Below, one piece after another: positions 1-12,200 of a stretch of DNA of 64,000 bases. Location: NCBI RefSeq assembly GCF_002443255.2, contig NW_019211457.1, positions 37,020,105-37,084,104 of the forward strand, given 5' to 3'. The translations under genes and the position numbers were made by a program. Within the stretch, counting starts at the first letter, position 1, and the number at the start of each line of letters is the position of its first letter. This DNA comes from Varroa destructor. Lineage: Eukaryota > Arthropoda > Arachnida > Mesostigmata > Varroidae. The notes beneath the pieces are model-generated. The model saw only the letters and a list, made by a program, of their open reading frames with translations, was not told the DNA's origin and did no database searches.

Positions 1-1422
1 AGTGTTCATGCAAAAGTGTCCTTCACGTCCTTACGAGTACAAATATACACAAACATATATATATAGCCATGTCGAGTGTGGCGGAACCATATCAGTGTGG
101 TAGTGTATACTTATTGCGTACACGAGTCTGTATAGCTCGAAGCGACGAGGCGTGGCTGTCACAGGTGGGGGAGAATACAAACCTCAGATCTTGAAGGGAC
201 CGGGGAGGGGGTCTTCAACTTCACCCTTCATTTCCCTCCGTCCATCTAAATCATACGGCCACGCCGGGGCGCCCATCAAACGCACAGATAGGTCGTGTTC
301 TGCGATCCGTACATGCATATGCCGTATGTTAGTATAGTATCTCAGCCAGTTTCATGTGATGGTGACTGATTGTCTGTATTGGACTGCTTACTGCGGATAC
401 CTAAAGGCAAAAGTACAGATTGACACATTGCATGACCTCACCGTCCTATGCACATACGGCTAATTCATTCAAAAAATACTGTCCGTTTTTGTTTATTATT
501 TTGTTATATAATTGGTGGCCAAGTGTTACACGGTTTTAAAAAGCTCGTTATCGTACTTATCGACTATATCAGAGATTTTATGCGAAATTTGTACTTCAAA
601 GTAGACGCACTTTATTTCTGAATGCAATAGTCTCGATGTTTCCTAAAACAGAAACTTCGCTTAAAATTTTTGAGAGTATAAAATTGAGGAAAAATCTATT
701 TTAGAAAAAAAGAAAACAGAAAAATCTATTGAAGAATTAACAAATAGCCAAAAATATAATTAGAAAAAAAAGAACAAGGAGTGAGGTATTATATAATTAC
801 GGACGAGGAAAATGCATAATGACCCAAAAAAAAACATACCTTTCCTTATCTTTCTCTTGTTAATGTAGGTTTTCTTCGATCTTCAGTATTTTTTATTTCG
901 ATTTTGATTCATTATCTCATATTGTTACGGATGCTTGTATCTTTTTTTTGAAATTTTGTGAAATGCCGAACCTGTTGCTCCTTGAATAAATTCAATTGTG
1001 AATTAATTTCAAATTGATCCGGATTTTCTATAGAATAGACAAAACGATAGCAACAAACTCTAGGGAACGTTTCTGCCCTATACAGGGCAGAAAAGTTTCT
1101 GCAACGGCTCAACAACGAACGAAAGACGGCAGTGTTTTGCGAGCTAGCAAATATACTGAGTACCTGTTGCAGAAAGCAGACAGCATAATGCCCTTGTGAT
1201 AACCAATACCGAGCTGATCAAGCTGGTCTCAAACATATACCATGTGCACACATATATGCCTCTACTTGTATTTACTCGGAATATCTCGGAATGAAAGAAG
1301 AGACCCCTTATTGTCATTTGTTGTTTATCCTTTGGGCTACTGTTATTGTTGTCATCCTATTCGCAACTGAGCGGACAGGGTAGACTATGCGTGGGCGGTC
1401 GTGTGATGGTTGAAGTCAGCGA

Positions 1423-1457
1423 ATTCTGGGAGGATCATCAGTGGATCCTCCCAGAAT
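1423..1457. repeat. 14-bp hairpin
   Basis: ATTCTGGGAGGATC (1423-1436) and its reverse complement (1444-1457) surround ATCAGTG. Two more base pairs form beyond a one-base bulge. No element boundary or gene is linked to it. Confidence 0.5.
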
Positions 1458-4400
1458 CGTCCTCGTAAGCTGTGATTAGCTCGTGCGTGCGTGCGTTTTA
1501 ACCTATTTGTCTGCGTGCACTCAGTCACTGAGTTAGCCAGATCGCGGGCAGACTACAGCCAAAGAATACTCAGCTTTGTCTATGTTATTTCGATTAGTGG
1601 TGTCGCTCGTTGTCAACGCTCAGAGATGCTTTCCATTTCGAATTTTCGTGCTCTTACTAGTGCTCCGTTGCAATTGTTACAGTCTACCCAGCCGCACGTC
1701 GTTGATCAATGGATGTTGATCAACGGGAAAAGGCACGTATTCGCAATTGAAAACATTGTATATCTTATTGTACTGGTGACAATCATCGTGACCAGCGCCA
1801 GATTTCTGCCGACAAACGAATTTTTTTCGCGGATGATACAAAATATTGAGAACCAGCGCGTAAGGCAATCAGTCAAATCGATGAGATGGCCTAAATCAAT
1901 AGTCTGCAATTGTCCCATGCTTTATTGGCGTGCATGCATGAGGCTACGGGCGCCCTTTCCTGAAGGAAACCGACAAGCGAAGTCAGGGGTGGAGAAGGCG
2001 GGGGTAGTCAATTATTCTCCTGCTGCTGTTAGAAACCCTGTTGTGGTTTTATTTGCCCGTCCGTTTATGCTAGTATATATTATGTGAGTGCGTAGGATCT
2101 GGCAGCCAACGCCGGGATCAACAGATATAACTAACGCTGGCTTCTGACGGCCACACCGGGGGAGCAAAGAAAGCAAAATGATTTTACCTTCCTTGCATAG
2201 CATTAAACGGAGCGCCGTATACACACACGCCAATGAAAACATAGGAATATGATAATATCTGTCGACATAACATGTCTGTCTCTCGGTAGTTAAATAAATC
2301 ATCTGTTTTGCCCAATGTTTAATTGAAAAGCAGATTGGACGGTCGACTGAACAAGAAAAAATGCAAAGACCGAATACGTCTTATTGTATCGTCTTGTTAT
2401 TGTCATTGGGTCTGGTGCTTGTTCAATGCTATTTCGAACGTCGCTTAAATACATATTTAATCCTGCATTGTCGTTACGTTATCTACGTAGCAAGTTGAGC
2501 CAACGCATCAACGACCTCACGGAATTAAATTAGGCTTTTCACTATGGCTGCTGCATTGTTCATCGAATTGACTACTCGTTCGTTCGGCTCTATTTTGGGC
2601 GCCGCTTTCTCGGCTGTGCTTCGATTCATGGCAACACCGGCAGTGTTGCCATTCATCGGCCGCTGCTACTCCTACCGCTGGAGAACCAAAAAGCGACGGG
2701 TGTTAAGGTTCATTATGTGGGCGCAACAGCGCGCCGGGACGCTGACATTGACGAGAACTGTCGTTAGATCAAGACAAGATACGAAAAAATTTCCCGTATT
2801 GCTTATTTTTGTTGAATACAGATATAGTTATAATATTGGCACCGCGTAAAAGCACGCTGATCATCATTGCCGCCGTTAGCGTACGCAAGACAGTAAAAAG
2901 TACTTGATATTGCTCAAATATAGCCTTCTGCATGCGCATTGGGTACGCCCACAGATCATCGTTGTGTCAGCACGACCAGCCTTGTTTCTGCGCAACCCTT
3001 GTCGTGCACCTTGACCTAAGCTGAGCTCTTCATGTACTCTATATCGTAGACTGCGCCGATTGTCGCTTTGGTTAACAACTTGTGGGCACTCGCGCGCCTC
3101 CATATTTCCACAGAGCAAAAAAGGAGCCCTGCCCCTTTCCCTGCTCTTCGATTCTGCACTGTTCGCTTTCTATGGGGCGTCCCGCTGTATGATAGAGGAA
3201 CAGCGAGGAACGACATTTGCGTAAGTGCACTACCACGAAACGCTGATAGTCATCCACCCATAGACCTATCCAGATAGACAGACAGGCCCAGCGACAAGCA
3301 GAGAGGCGCACACATGTACACTCCGCTAGTAGGCAGATACATGGCATATCCTACCATCGCATAGCATCACAAGGTAGGAGTAGGAACAGTCATGTCGCAC
3401 TGTGCACGCCGATATCGAACGATAAAGTCCGGGGCGGTATACCAGCTCAGTACACGTACATACTGCATATGGAGCCTTTGTTTAACGCGCACACCGAAAC
3501 ACTTCGTCACACGGCATGAACTGCAACAGGGCCGACTGGCAGACACAGGGATAACGTGAGTCCTCAAAGAGAATTTGATATCAGACACCCAAAATGCCTG
3601 CCTAAGTTTACCTCGCCAATTCGTCCTAACTGCCCCGTCTCCCCCTTCTTCGCTTTCTCTATCTCTCCAGAAGCAGCCTGAATCTGCCGATTTCGCTTGC
3701 ATTCCACCTCTGTATCTTTCATCCGCGCTCCTCCATCCAAACGCGAACTTGCCAGTCAGTCAGCCACCTATTTACGAGCATGCCCGCACGCTGAACCTGA
3801 ATTGGCTTTATTCTCCCCTGAGGACGCCCCTTATTCTCTCAGCCGGTTTACTGAGGGACGAAATCTTTGCGTTTTACCTGCAAACCTTTGAAGGTTGATG
3901 GGGTAAAGTGTAGCAGCTTAGAGGGCGCGCGGTACGAGTCTGTTCGACTATTCGCACATCTTTGTTTCGATTCCATCTATTCAGTATTAGTGCAGTATGC
4001 ATTATATCGGAACAAAAGGATTAGACCGCATTGCCCCTTTTGGGCAGAAAAGCATGATATTAGGTATAATAAGTGATTGCTTCAGTGCGGAAGCAGTTTA
4101 GCCGTAAAGCGACAACAAATAAAAGAAATCCAAAGTTGCCCAAAGTGGTTTATTCATGCATACATTTATAGAGAACATATTCCTTTGACCGTAAGCGGAA
4201 TATTTCATACAGTAAATCAGACGAAAATAGTCTATAAGGCATCTCGCTGATCGAAAACAAAAAGAGAAACTAACCGTTTCAGAGATTTGAATTAGACGAG
4301 TGTAAGGTCATTATGCTGGTAGCTGAAGCACATGTTACATACGGTGTTGGACCCTACTGCTCGATACTAGGACCACCTTCGTCACACTATTGTGTGTCTC

Positions 4401-5250
4401 GTATTTGTCCGTTGTGCGGCTTCGTCTCTAATTCAGACTTTCGGCCTAGACAAAAAAAAGGCAAGCACCACTTTGTAGTCTCTGAAAATTTACATCAACC
4501 TCTCCTGTCAGGGACGATTGTTCGATGTTGCTGCTCATGACCATTTTTTACCGCTTCCTTTTTGGGTTCCACAGTAGTTTATGCTTACAGACTACGCTTG
4601 GCAACGCATAGCTGGTTTAAGAATTTCTCAGCAAATGTAATTACATGGAAAATCGTTGCCAGCGTGATCTGTCCGTTCGACGTCGTAGCTTCTTTTGTTA
4701 TCTTCGGACATCTAGGGTTAAGTTATCGTGGTCATCGAAACCATCCCGCCTTTGTGATAGTATCATTGCGATGCTTACCGTCGGCTGTTGCCATTGACAT
4801 GCGCTACAACGTTGGGTCATAGTCTATTGTGGAGACCGTAGTTATGTGTAATGAATTGGCAACCCGGAAAGGCTTTACTTTGACGATAGCCTGTTAAAGA
4901 GGCGAACGTGCGCTGGCTTCCGAATGCTCTCCGCAAATGTGGCCTATCTCAAATAGTGCAACCGTGCTGGGCTTTTTTTAAGTCTATCTACATATCTACG
5001 CACATATATATATACTCGAGGTCATTGTTGGACGGTCTTTGCTTAGGGTAGTGTACAGGAGGCAGTCGCGTGAAGAGTTTGCGTGAAGAAACTGGGTTAC
5101 CAGCATAGCTCGATGATCAACTTGGTTTCATTATACAGTTTTAAATGGCCCACAGTAAACCTGCTATAGTGCCTAACAATTTATGCAAGGTACCGGTATA
5201 ATAATATAGGGAAAATAAGATTCCCCGTCTGTGACGACGTCACTCGTTTC

Positions 5251-5302
5251 ATGTATATATATATACATACATGTATATATAAATATATATATCTATATAT
5301 AC
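5251..5302 (+). repeat. TA-rich microsatellite cluster
   Basis: Imperfect TA/CA dinucleotide sequence (ATGTATATATATATACATAC and similar). Longer pure TA tracts of the same class lie at 22290-22309, 22394-22413, 44665-44687 and 51232-51261. Confidence 0.7.
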
Positions 5303-7937
5303 TTGTATCTGTCAATATGGTCGTAGGTGCGATTGGAAGCGCATTTTGGTAAAAATTAATTCAGAGTGTGCACCTGCAACAGTTGCAAAAGTGAATAGGA
5401 GTTGTCAGGTCATTTTGAAACATCATTCGCAGTTCAGGCGCCCGCCACTCCGACTCAGAACGCAGCAAGCACTTTATTAGTACGTTCTACAGATGGGCAG
5501 TAAGCATGAAACCCTTGTTTTCGATAGATTGCTACTTATTGTACACGAAAATAGCTACATGTCATACCCATCGCTTACTAGAATGTCCGGGAAGTAACGC
5601 ACTCTGCTACGGCGCGCGATTTGAATGTGTGTATCGTTCATCAGCTTTTCTTGACAAAAATATAGAAAAATGAGCCAGTAAACCAAAGACAACTATGGCA
5701 ACGAAACTCTCTCTACTGGTTGGGTGCCCCGCGCGTTAAGTGATGGCCCTCTGATCTCACGTCTCTCTGAGGTTGGGGCAGATTTACTTAGGGTGAGCAG
5801 CTATGGGAGATCTCGTACTAATAATACTGCCGCCATCGAGCGACGGGTGGTTCTTTCTTTGGGGCGAGCTCTCTGTCTAATGATAAAGAACATACGTGTG
5901 TTCTTTAGCCAATTAGTATTTTGTGATGTCTACCAGCATCACTATGACGAGTACGACCAGCGCTGTCACCTCTTTCACAACCATTTTGTGTAATACGCGC
6001 TTGTCACTTGATATAAGCTCAGACAGTGTTATTTTCGGGCGGTGCTGTGTTTGATATAGTCGAGCTAGTACTACCCTGGTTGATATAGCAAACATATAGT
6101 TGAAAAACTATAGCTGTGTTTTAGGCCTCTCCCTCAAGTCATACCTTTTCTGCGCGATCCTTGTCAAATGTCTAGCCGAGACGCCAACGCTCTCCGTCTT
6201 CTTCGTCGGCAAGCGAATGAAGAAAAAGAGGAGAGCTTTCTTTGCTAGACGACGAACGTTTTGCCAACTGCTGTTCGTCATTCGGTTACTGGTTCTGTCG
6301 CTGGGGTTCCTCGAAGTGGGACACTGAAATAGACTTGACAGCCAATAGGACGAGCACTAGGTCCGCGTGCAGGTGTCCATATAGTGGACGGGCCAGTCTG
6401 GGCCCCATAATTTCGGTATTGGCCAGCCGGCGTTCGAAGACGGAGATGAGGACGGCAACCGAGTCGCCGAAACTTACAAGATAATGACTCACGTCAACGT
6501 GACACGATACGCGATCGGTTTGCCGTCCCATATACATCTGCTGAACTATTTTCCCAGGCTCGCTCGATTGCAGAACGTTTTCAGGTCGTCATCTCATTCG
6601 CTGAATGGTCAGTCTAAATAATCCAATCAATGTTTATCAATATTTGGTAACTTCGGTTACGGGATTGGTCGGAACAGGTACTCAAGGTAGTAGTTGTGGG
6701 GCAGTAACGGTAGGCGATAGGCACTTAGCAACAGACAAGACATTTAGACATTGTATGGAAATTGTGCAACTTACACATATGCAAATAGGAGAGAGCAAAT
6801 GGTTTAACTTGAAAAATGTCCTGTTCGATATACATGTTTGCGATGACTTGGACAATAGGTATGACAGTTGTCGTCGTCCCAAATACTAATGCTACGACGA
6901 TTTCTATTTATGTATAGAAGAAAGTACCCCGCAGTTGTTTGAGTATACGCCTCCTGGCCGCCTTACGGCTAGGATTGGCCCTCGAAACTGGCTGGCCTTA
7001 TACTGTTGGCCGGTTCCTTCAAGAGGGCGCTACGACCATACGTCATTCTACCACACTTTTGGCTCTCCTGTGAATAATGCCGGCTACTTGAAGCGTTCCA
7101 AGGTCGGTCCTTAGCCGTAGCAGGCGCGCCTGTAAAATCCTTGTGCACGAACATAGACTGTGTATTTAAAAGTAGGCAATATGAACTAAAACGACCCCCT
7201 CAAGCTCAGTTTTCAAAGATTGTCACTCTGTCTCTGCTTCTGTATCAGCATGGTACAGAAGAAATATCAGAGGGGAAAAGAGACGATGGCGCTTCAACTG
7301 CTGGCTCATTACTCGGCGATTATTGCCACCATCGCCGACACCATCGTTATCGTTAGCCGTAGCGTGATCGCCATCGGAACCAGAGACAGCGGCACCAGCA
7401 ATAATATCAGAAATGATCAGGGCCGTTCCGAACGGAGCCGGAAGCGTGAATTCGGTCGCGTGTAGCATAGCAGAATAAGCCTTTCTGCCTTGTATCCCTC
7501 CGGCCTAATACTACAACGCTATGGCGCTTGCGTGTATCTTGTTTCGAGAGGCTTGCGTCTGCCGCTGTCATTTCTTTTGTTTCGAAGGGACGTTGCCTCG
7601 TCATGATGATGTAATAGTCGCTGGATGAAGCTGGCGTAGAGTGGTGGCCACCTGTAACAAGTTGCAGCTATTTATCTGCTTGCGTACCCGAGTTACCTTT
7701 TGCCGAAGCTTCTTCTGCCGTTGCCACAAAACGAAAGTGAATTTGAGAAAATTAATCGACGCTTTGGTGCCGTCGCAGTACTTCGTTGGCGCACCAGGCT
7801 ACTATTACTAGTACTCATATACATTAGGACTACATATATATAGTTCTGCTATTGACGGTGTTCCTATTCGTTGTCGTAATCGTTAAAGATGTCCCTACTT
7901 TTTTTTCTTTGTGATGATGATGACAGCACCAGTAGCA

Positions 7938-7961
7938 GCCGCCGCCGCCGCCGCCGCCGCC
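7938..7961 (+). repeat. GCC triplet run (8 units)
   Basis: Eight GCC units followed by GCTGCTGCAG. Open frames across it give only Ala, Gly or Arg runs and no recognisable protein, so I treat it as non-coding. Confidence 0.7.
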
Positions 7962-8715
7962 GCTGCTGCAGAAAATTGATTCAAAGCATGAAAAACAACG
8001 GGCGAAACCTGTATAAAAGGCAGCACCAATAACGATGCGGCCGCGGCTACGACGGCAACGCCAATACGCGCTACACACGACACGTCATAATAATAATCCA
8101 ACAATAATGGTCATTGTTATTATGATTATTAGAGAAGGGGATCCTTTTTGACTAGCTGCTTTACTTGCAATAAACTTTGATCATCTGGTCCTAATGTCGA
8201 GCCGCCATTGCCTGGCGTCTATCACAGGGAATCCAATACCCGCTAAACGTCTTTAGGATCAAAAGAAGAACAGTTCACCGATGATAGAACAAAAACAGAG
8301 GAGGCGCAAACGAAAGCACAAATCGACAGACATAATGAACCATTGCAACGGCTGGTGCTACATCTGCGCCGACGGCACCATCCGCCCATGTCCCGATAGA
8401 CCGATGAAAACCAACAAAAATTAGGACGCGGACCTGGTTATCTTATCGCATGTTAAAGGATTTTGATGACCGTGTCGATATTTGTTTGTTGGTTATTTAT
8501 ACGAACATTTTTCTCGTTGGAGTGTCACCATTGGAATGATTTCGTAATGTCTGTTTGAATTAAACGTGCTGTTTTATTCTGCCATATGGGTAAATTTGCA
8601 GTGGATTAAAGACGTGCTCACCCTATGGGCGCTAAGGCTTAAGATAACATGAACGTTTACTAGGGCAAAAGTTTCCCTCAACCGAAAAACAGACCCCAGA
8701 AAGTGCATGAAATAC

Positions 8716-8773
8716 TGAAAATATAGGGGAAATATAATAGCAGTAGAGATATTATATTTCCCCTATATTTTCA
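8716..8773. repeat. Perfect 24-bp inverted repeat with 10-nt spacer
   Basis: The arm TGAAAATATAGGGGAAATAT continues with AATA (8716-8739). Its exact reverse complement is at 8750-8773, spacer GCAGTAGAGA. The GGGG/CCCC core makes it more than an AT-rich accident. No flanking duplication is obvious, so a miniature transposon is not established. A near copy of the core (AATATAGGGAAAATAAG) occurs at about 5200. Confidence 0.6.
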
Positions 8774-9265
8774 TATTCCCTATGTTAATGATGCAATTAT
8801 TAGTCCATCATAAGCGCTAGACAAATACGTTAGTAGTCATTAGGGGTGGTGCCTTTCTAACAGACAAATCGGTCGTAGCCTGAACACCAAGGCCTATTGT
8901 TATTAGTATTACTATCATCGTTACAGATAGCATTATTGCAATATAAATCCCTATGGCCAGACAAACGCCATATTGAGTACGCTAATTTTCTTGCTAATTC
9001 TACTATGTACGTGTTGTTCCGCCAGCATGGAATAAACATCTAGCTTTTGCTTTTTTACACGATATGAGCGAGTCAATAAGCAATGTGAGCATATCAATGA
9101 GCTTCCCAAGTGTAGAAAATCCGACAGAGGCGTCTTTTTTGTTCGTTCACCCCCTCGCTCCCTCCCCCGCCCACTTTCGTCTGTGGAGAGGTCAGTTGAA
9201 CGCAGTTCTATAGAGAACTGACGCAACAGAAACTTTTAATACGCATATAGGTCGATCCACGTACA

Positions 9266-12200
9266 ATGGAAGCCAGCCAGCCAGCCAGCTAGCCAGCCAT
9301 CAATGAGTAGTGTCGATCTGCTTCTTGAGTTTTTCTCAAACGCTAGTCTTCTATTCTATTTCGTCCATTATCTACTGCCCCATCTACCCGAAATTCGTAT
9401 CATCAACGCCTTGTTGAGCGGCGGCGGCGGCGGAGGCAACGGCAGTAGCTACAAAAGAGAACATCGAGACAATTTTTCTTGCTTTCGTGGACGACAAACG
9501 CTAATCCTCCCTGGCCCGCGTATCGCCGCAGTGCCTAACATCGTCAATGGCAGGATTGTTACTGCTGCGGCCGTTGCTACAGCAGTATTTTTAATTAAAT
9601 AAATTAGATCGAACACAGACAGATGGACAGAGAGGCACCAGAAATAATCGGAAAACGAGTATTGAAAGCGATGAGCGAACAGACGGAGCGGGAAGCGGAA
9701 AAGGAGCAGACATTTGACATCTTCTCGACCAACGCAATTATGACGTTACAGCAGTGGTTATCGAAGCAAAATATAAGTATATGTGAACAGATTATACAAC
9801 ATAGCTGAGCTCCACCTACTTACTGATCCCGGCGGTGCTCGTGAGGTGGAAGACAGCCGGCCGTCGTCGTCGTCGTCGTTGTGTTCCAAAGAGAGCGCGG
9901 CTCGTTATCGCAAGATCAAGCAACAGGGAGCCGACCGGCTGAAACGCACCACACAGCAGGCCTATAGCATGATGTTTGTCAAGGTCCTAACGTCTAGATG
10001 TCCTGTCGATCTTGCACACCACTGGTAGTGGCCGGCGCTGTCCAAACTGTGCAAATGTCGGCTTTTTCTGTCTTCGCGATCGAAACTCGTATGTGTTACA
10101 TTTATGAGATAAACGGATTCAAGGATCGCGGTGACAACGGCGCCGCCGACGACACATTCCAGGCAAGCATGTAGTCAGCCGACGAGTCGATCGAGCAAAA
10201 AGAAAAGCGTAGCAGACAACGAGAAGATGATGAAAAGGTGCATCATTCCATTACGATAGTCGTTCTACAGCTGTCGATGGATGACCGTCGAAATGCTCCG
10301 TCAGGAAACGATATCAAATGGGTATAGGGTTGGCGTTATGAGGCGTTGTTGTTATAATATTACAGACATTTATAATAATGCATCTGCCTATAACAGTGGT
10401 GTGTTATACGGCAGTATGCAACAAGCAGTGGCAAATGTCGACCATGCGTGTCGGAAAGACGTACCGTCTACAAACGTTTCGGACGTCTGCGTCTAGCGTA
10501 AGCGTTCAAGCTGGAATGAACAAGTGACGCACTTATGTTAAAGCGTACATTTATGAAACATCTTTAGCCTAATCGGGAAAAAATAGGCCAAAAATATTGG
10601 TGCTCTGCTTTCCTGTTCCATCAATTAAGCACCACTGCAGTAGGTGTATGATACGATGCCTATATCTGATATGAAGATCTAATACGAACGAGTAACAGGC
10701 ATGCGATAAGAATCACTATGATCGTTGTCACTGTTAGTTCTCAAGCTAACATTATTATCGCAGCTAATAATCTTAACGATCTTTTTATTTATTCATTTAT
10801 CTATGCACAATATACCGTGAATCAGGTGACCCCGATCGGGTGTAGCTGCTACGTCAAGCATCAGTATCGGAACATACAATATCGCGTGACACCAATATCC
10901 GACTGTTATTATTTGCACGTATCACTAATCATACAATTGAATTTTTCTCTGTTTTTTTTTTTTGAGAATGGCATCGGAACTGGAACGAGCATTAGCTATT
11001 GTGTTTACACAGGACGAACTTATACCGAAATGGTGATCTTGCTTCAAATCGAGGTTCTATGCTGTTTCCTCGAACGAGGTTTCTAGGGGGGGGGGGGGGG
11101 GGAACCAGGAAGCCTTGAATAATATTTAGATTCAAAGCGCTAAAAAGCGTTCTTAGGATTACACCCAAAACTTATATAGAAAAAAAGAAAAGTTGCCATT
11201 AAACACTTATCTAAGGACAAAAGTTTTATGATAATGGCTTAGGTCCTGAATCGAGTAATTTAAAGCCCAGAATGATGGCCACGTTAAACAAATATGGCGG
11301 TCAGGAATGACACTTCCAGCGTATGCATTGTCGTCGTGCTTCTACTGCCTTCGAGCACGACGAGCGAATTGCGAGAACCGGCAGATAGCAGCAAGCGTAC
11401 GCATCAAGTAGACTTAAAGCTCGTTTAGTTAAAGCGATGAATATGTTGTCCATGCGCTCAAAAGGCCGACGTTTTTGGCACACCATCAAAGCTTCTGCGG
11501 AAATACCTTAGAGCATATTATCATCACTGGTAGTAGTAGTCTTTTCAATATCATTCGATAGCGTCTATACTGACCACTAATGCTGATCACCTCTACTCCT
11601 GCAACTCCGGGGAAATACCACATACGTTCACACATCCATACATGTCTATATAGGGTAAGAAAACAGTTGAGCTAGTGGAGTCAATTTGGTTCCCTCCACA
11701 GAGATACTATATCGATATCGTATGTTTACCAAGTTGTTACGCTTTTGTTGTTCTCAATTGAGAGCCGCGGTTGAATCCCCACGGTCCTTCGAATATGGTT
11801 CCCATAGGCAGCAACATACTATTTACCGTCATTGATCACTCCCCTTTCTTCACTCCACCTGCCACCGAAGCCGTCACAACGACGCATCGAGCAGTTAACT
11901 TAGCTCTCGACGCGTCTGCTGACATGAGCGGCTCGCAGGTCGGAGGGATGGCTGCCCATTGAAGCAATGACCAATCATTCGCTCATTTTTCGGCCTTTAA
12001 TGGATCTCGTCTCATACGACTCTATTGACAGTAGCGAAGAATACAAATTACTTGTTGTCTATCCAAGACGCAGCAACGTCCTGCTTAACAACCCGTTTAT
12101 GGTCGGTCGATCGATCGGTAATTCAATGGGCAGTTTTCTCTATTTTTGTTGATGCATCGGTGACCGTTGGTTCCTGGTTGTGATGGCGGGGTGGTAAAAG

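Larger units (their letters stand above)
1..9265. other. Non-coding upstream region, left part
   Basis: No gene that I can support. The longest open frame (1491-2087, plus) begins at GTG; its first ATG is at 1626 and the product has no recognisable features. The stretch 660-960 is very A/T-rich with short A runs. GC-rich patches with random-looking frames lie at 1.9-2.2, 2.6-3.8 and 7.0-7.6 kb. The rest holds only the hairpins and simple repeats listed separately. Confidence 0.5.

Noticed and set aside
1491..2087. Longest open frame in the window (198 codons)
   Set aside because: It begins at GTG. The first ATG is at 1626 and leaves about 153 codons. There is no codon bias, splice context or recognisable motif.
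2145..2160. 16-mer TGACGGCCACACCGGG repeated near 60105
   Set aside because: About one such match is expected by chance in 64 kb, and the flanks do not align.
7830..8104. Minus-strand frames with Ala or Gly runs
   Set aside because: They are produced by the GCC microsatellite at 7938-7961; the flanking residues look random.
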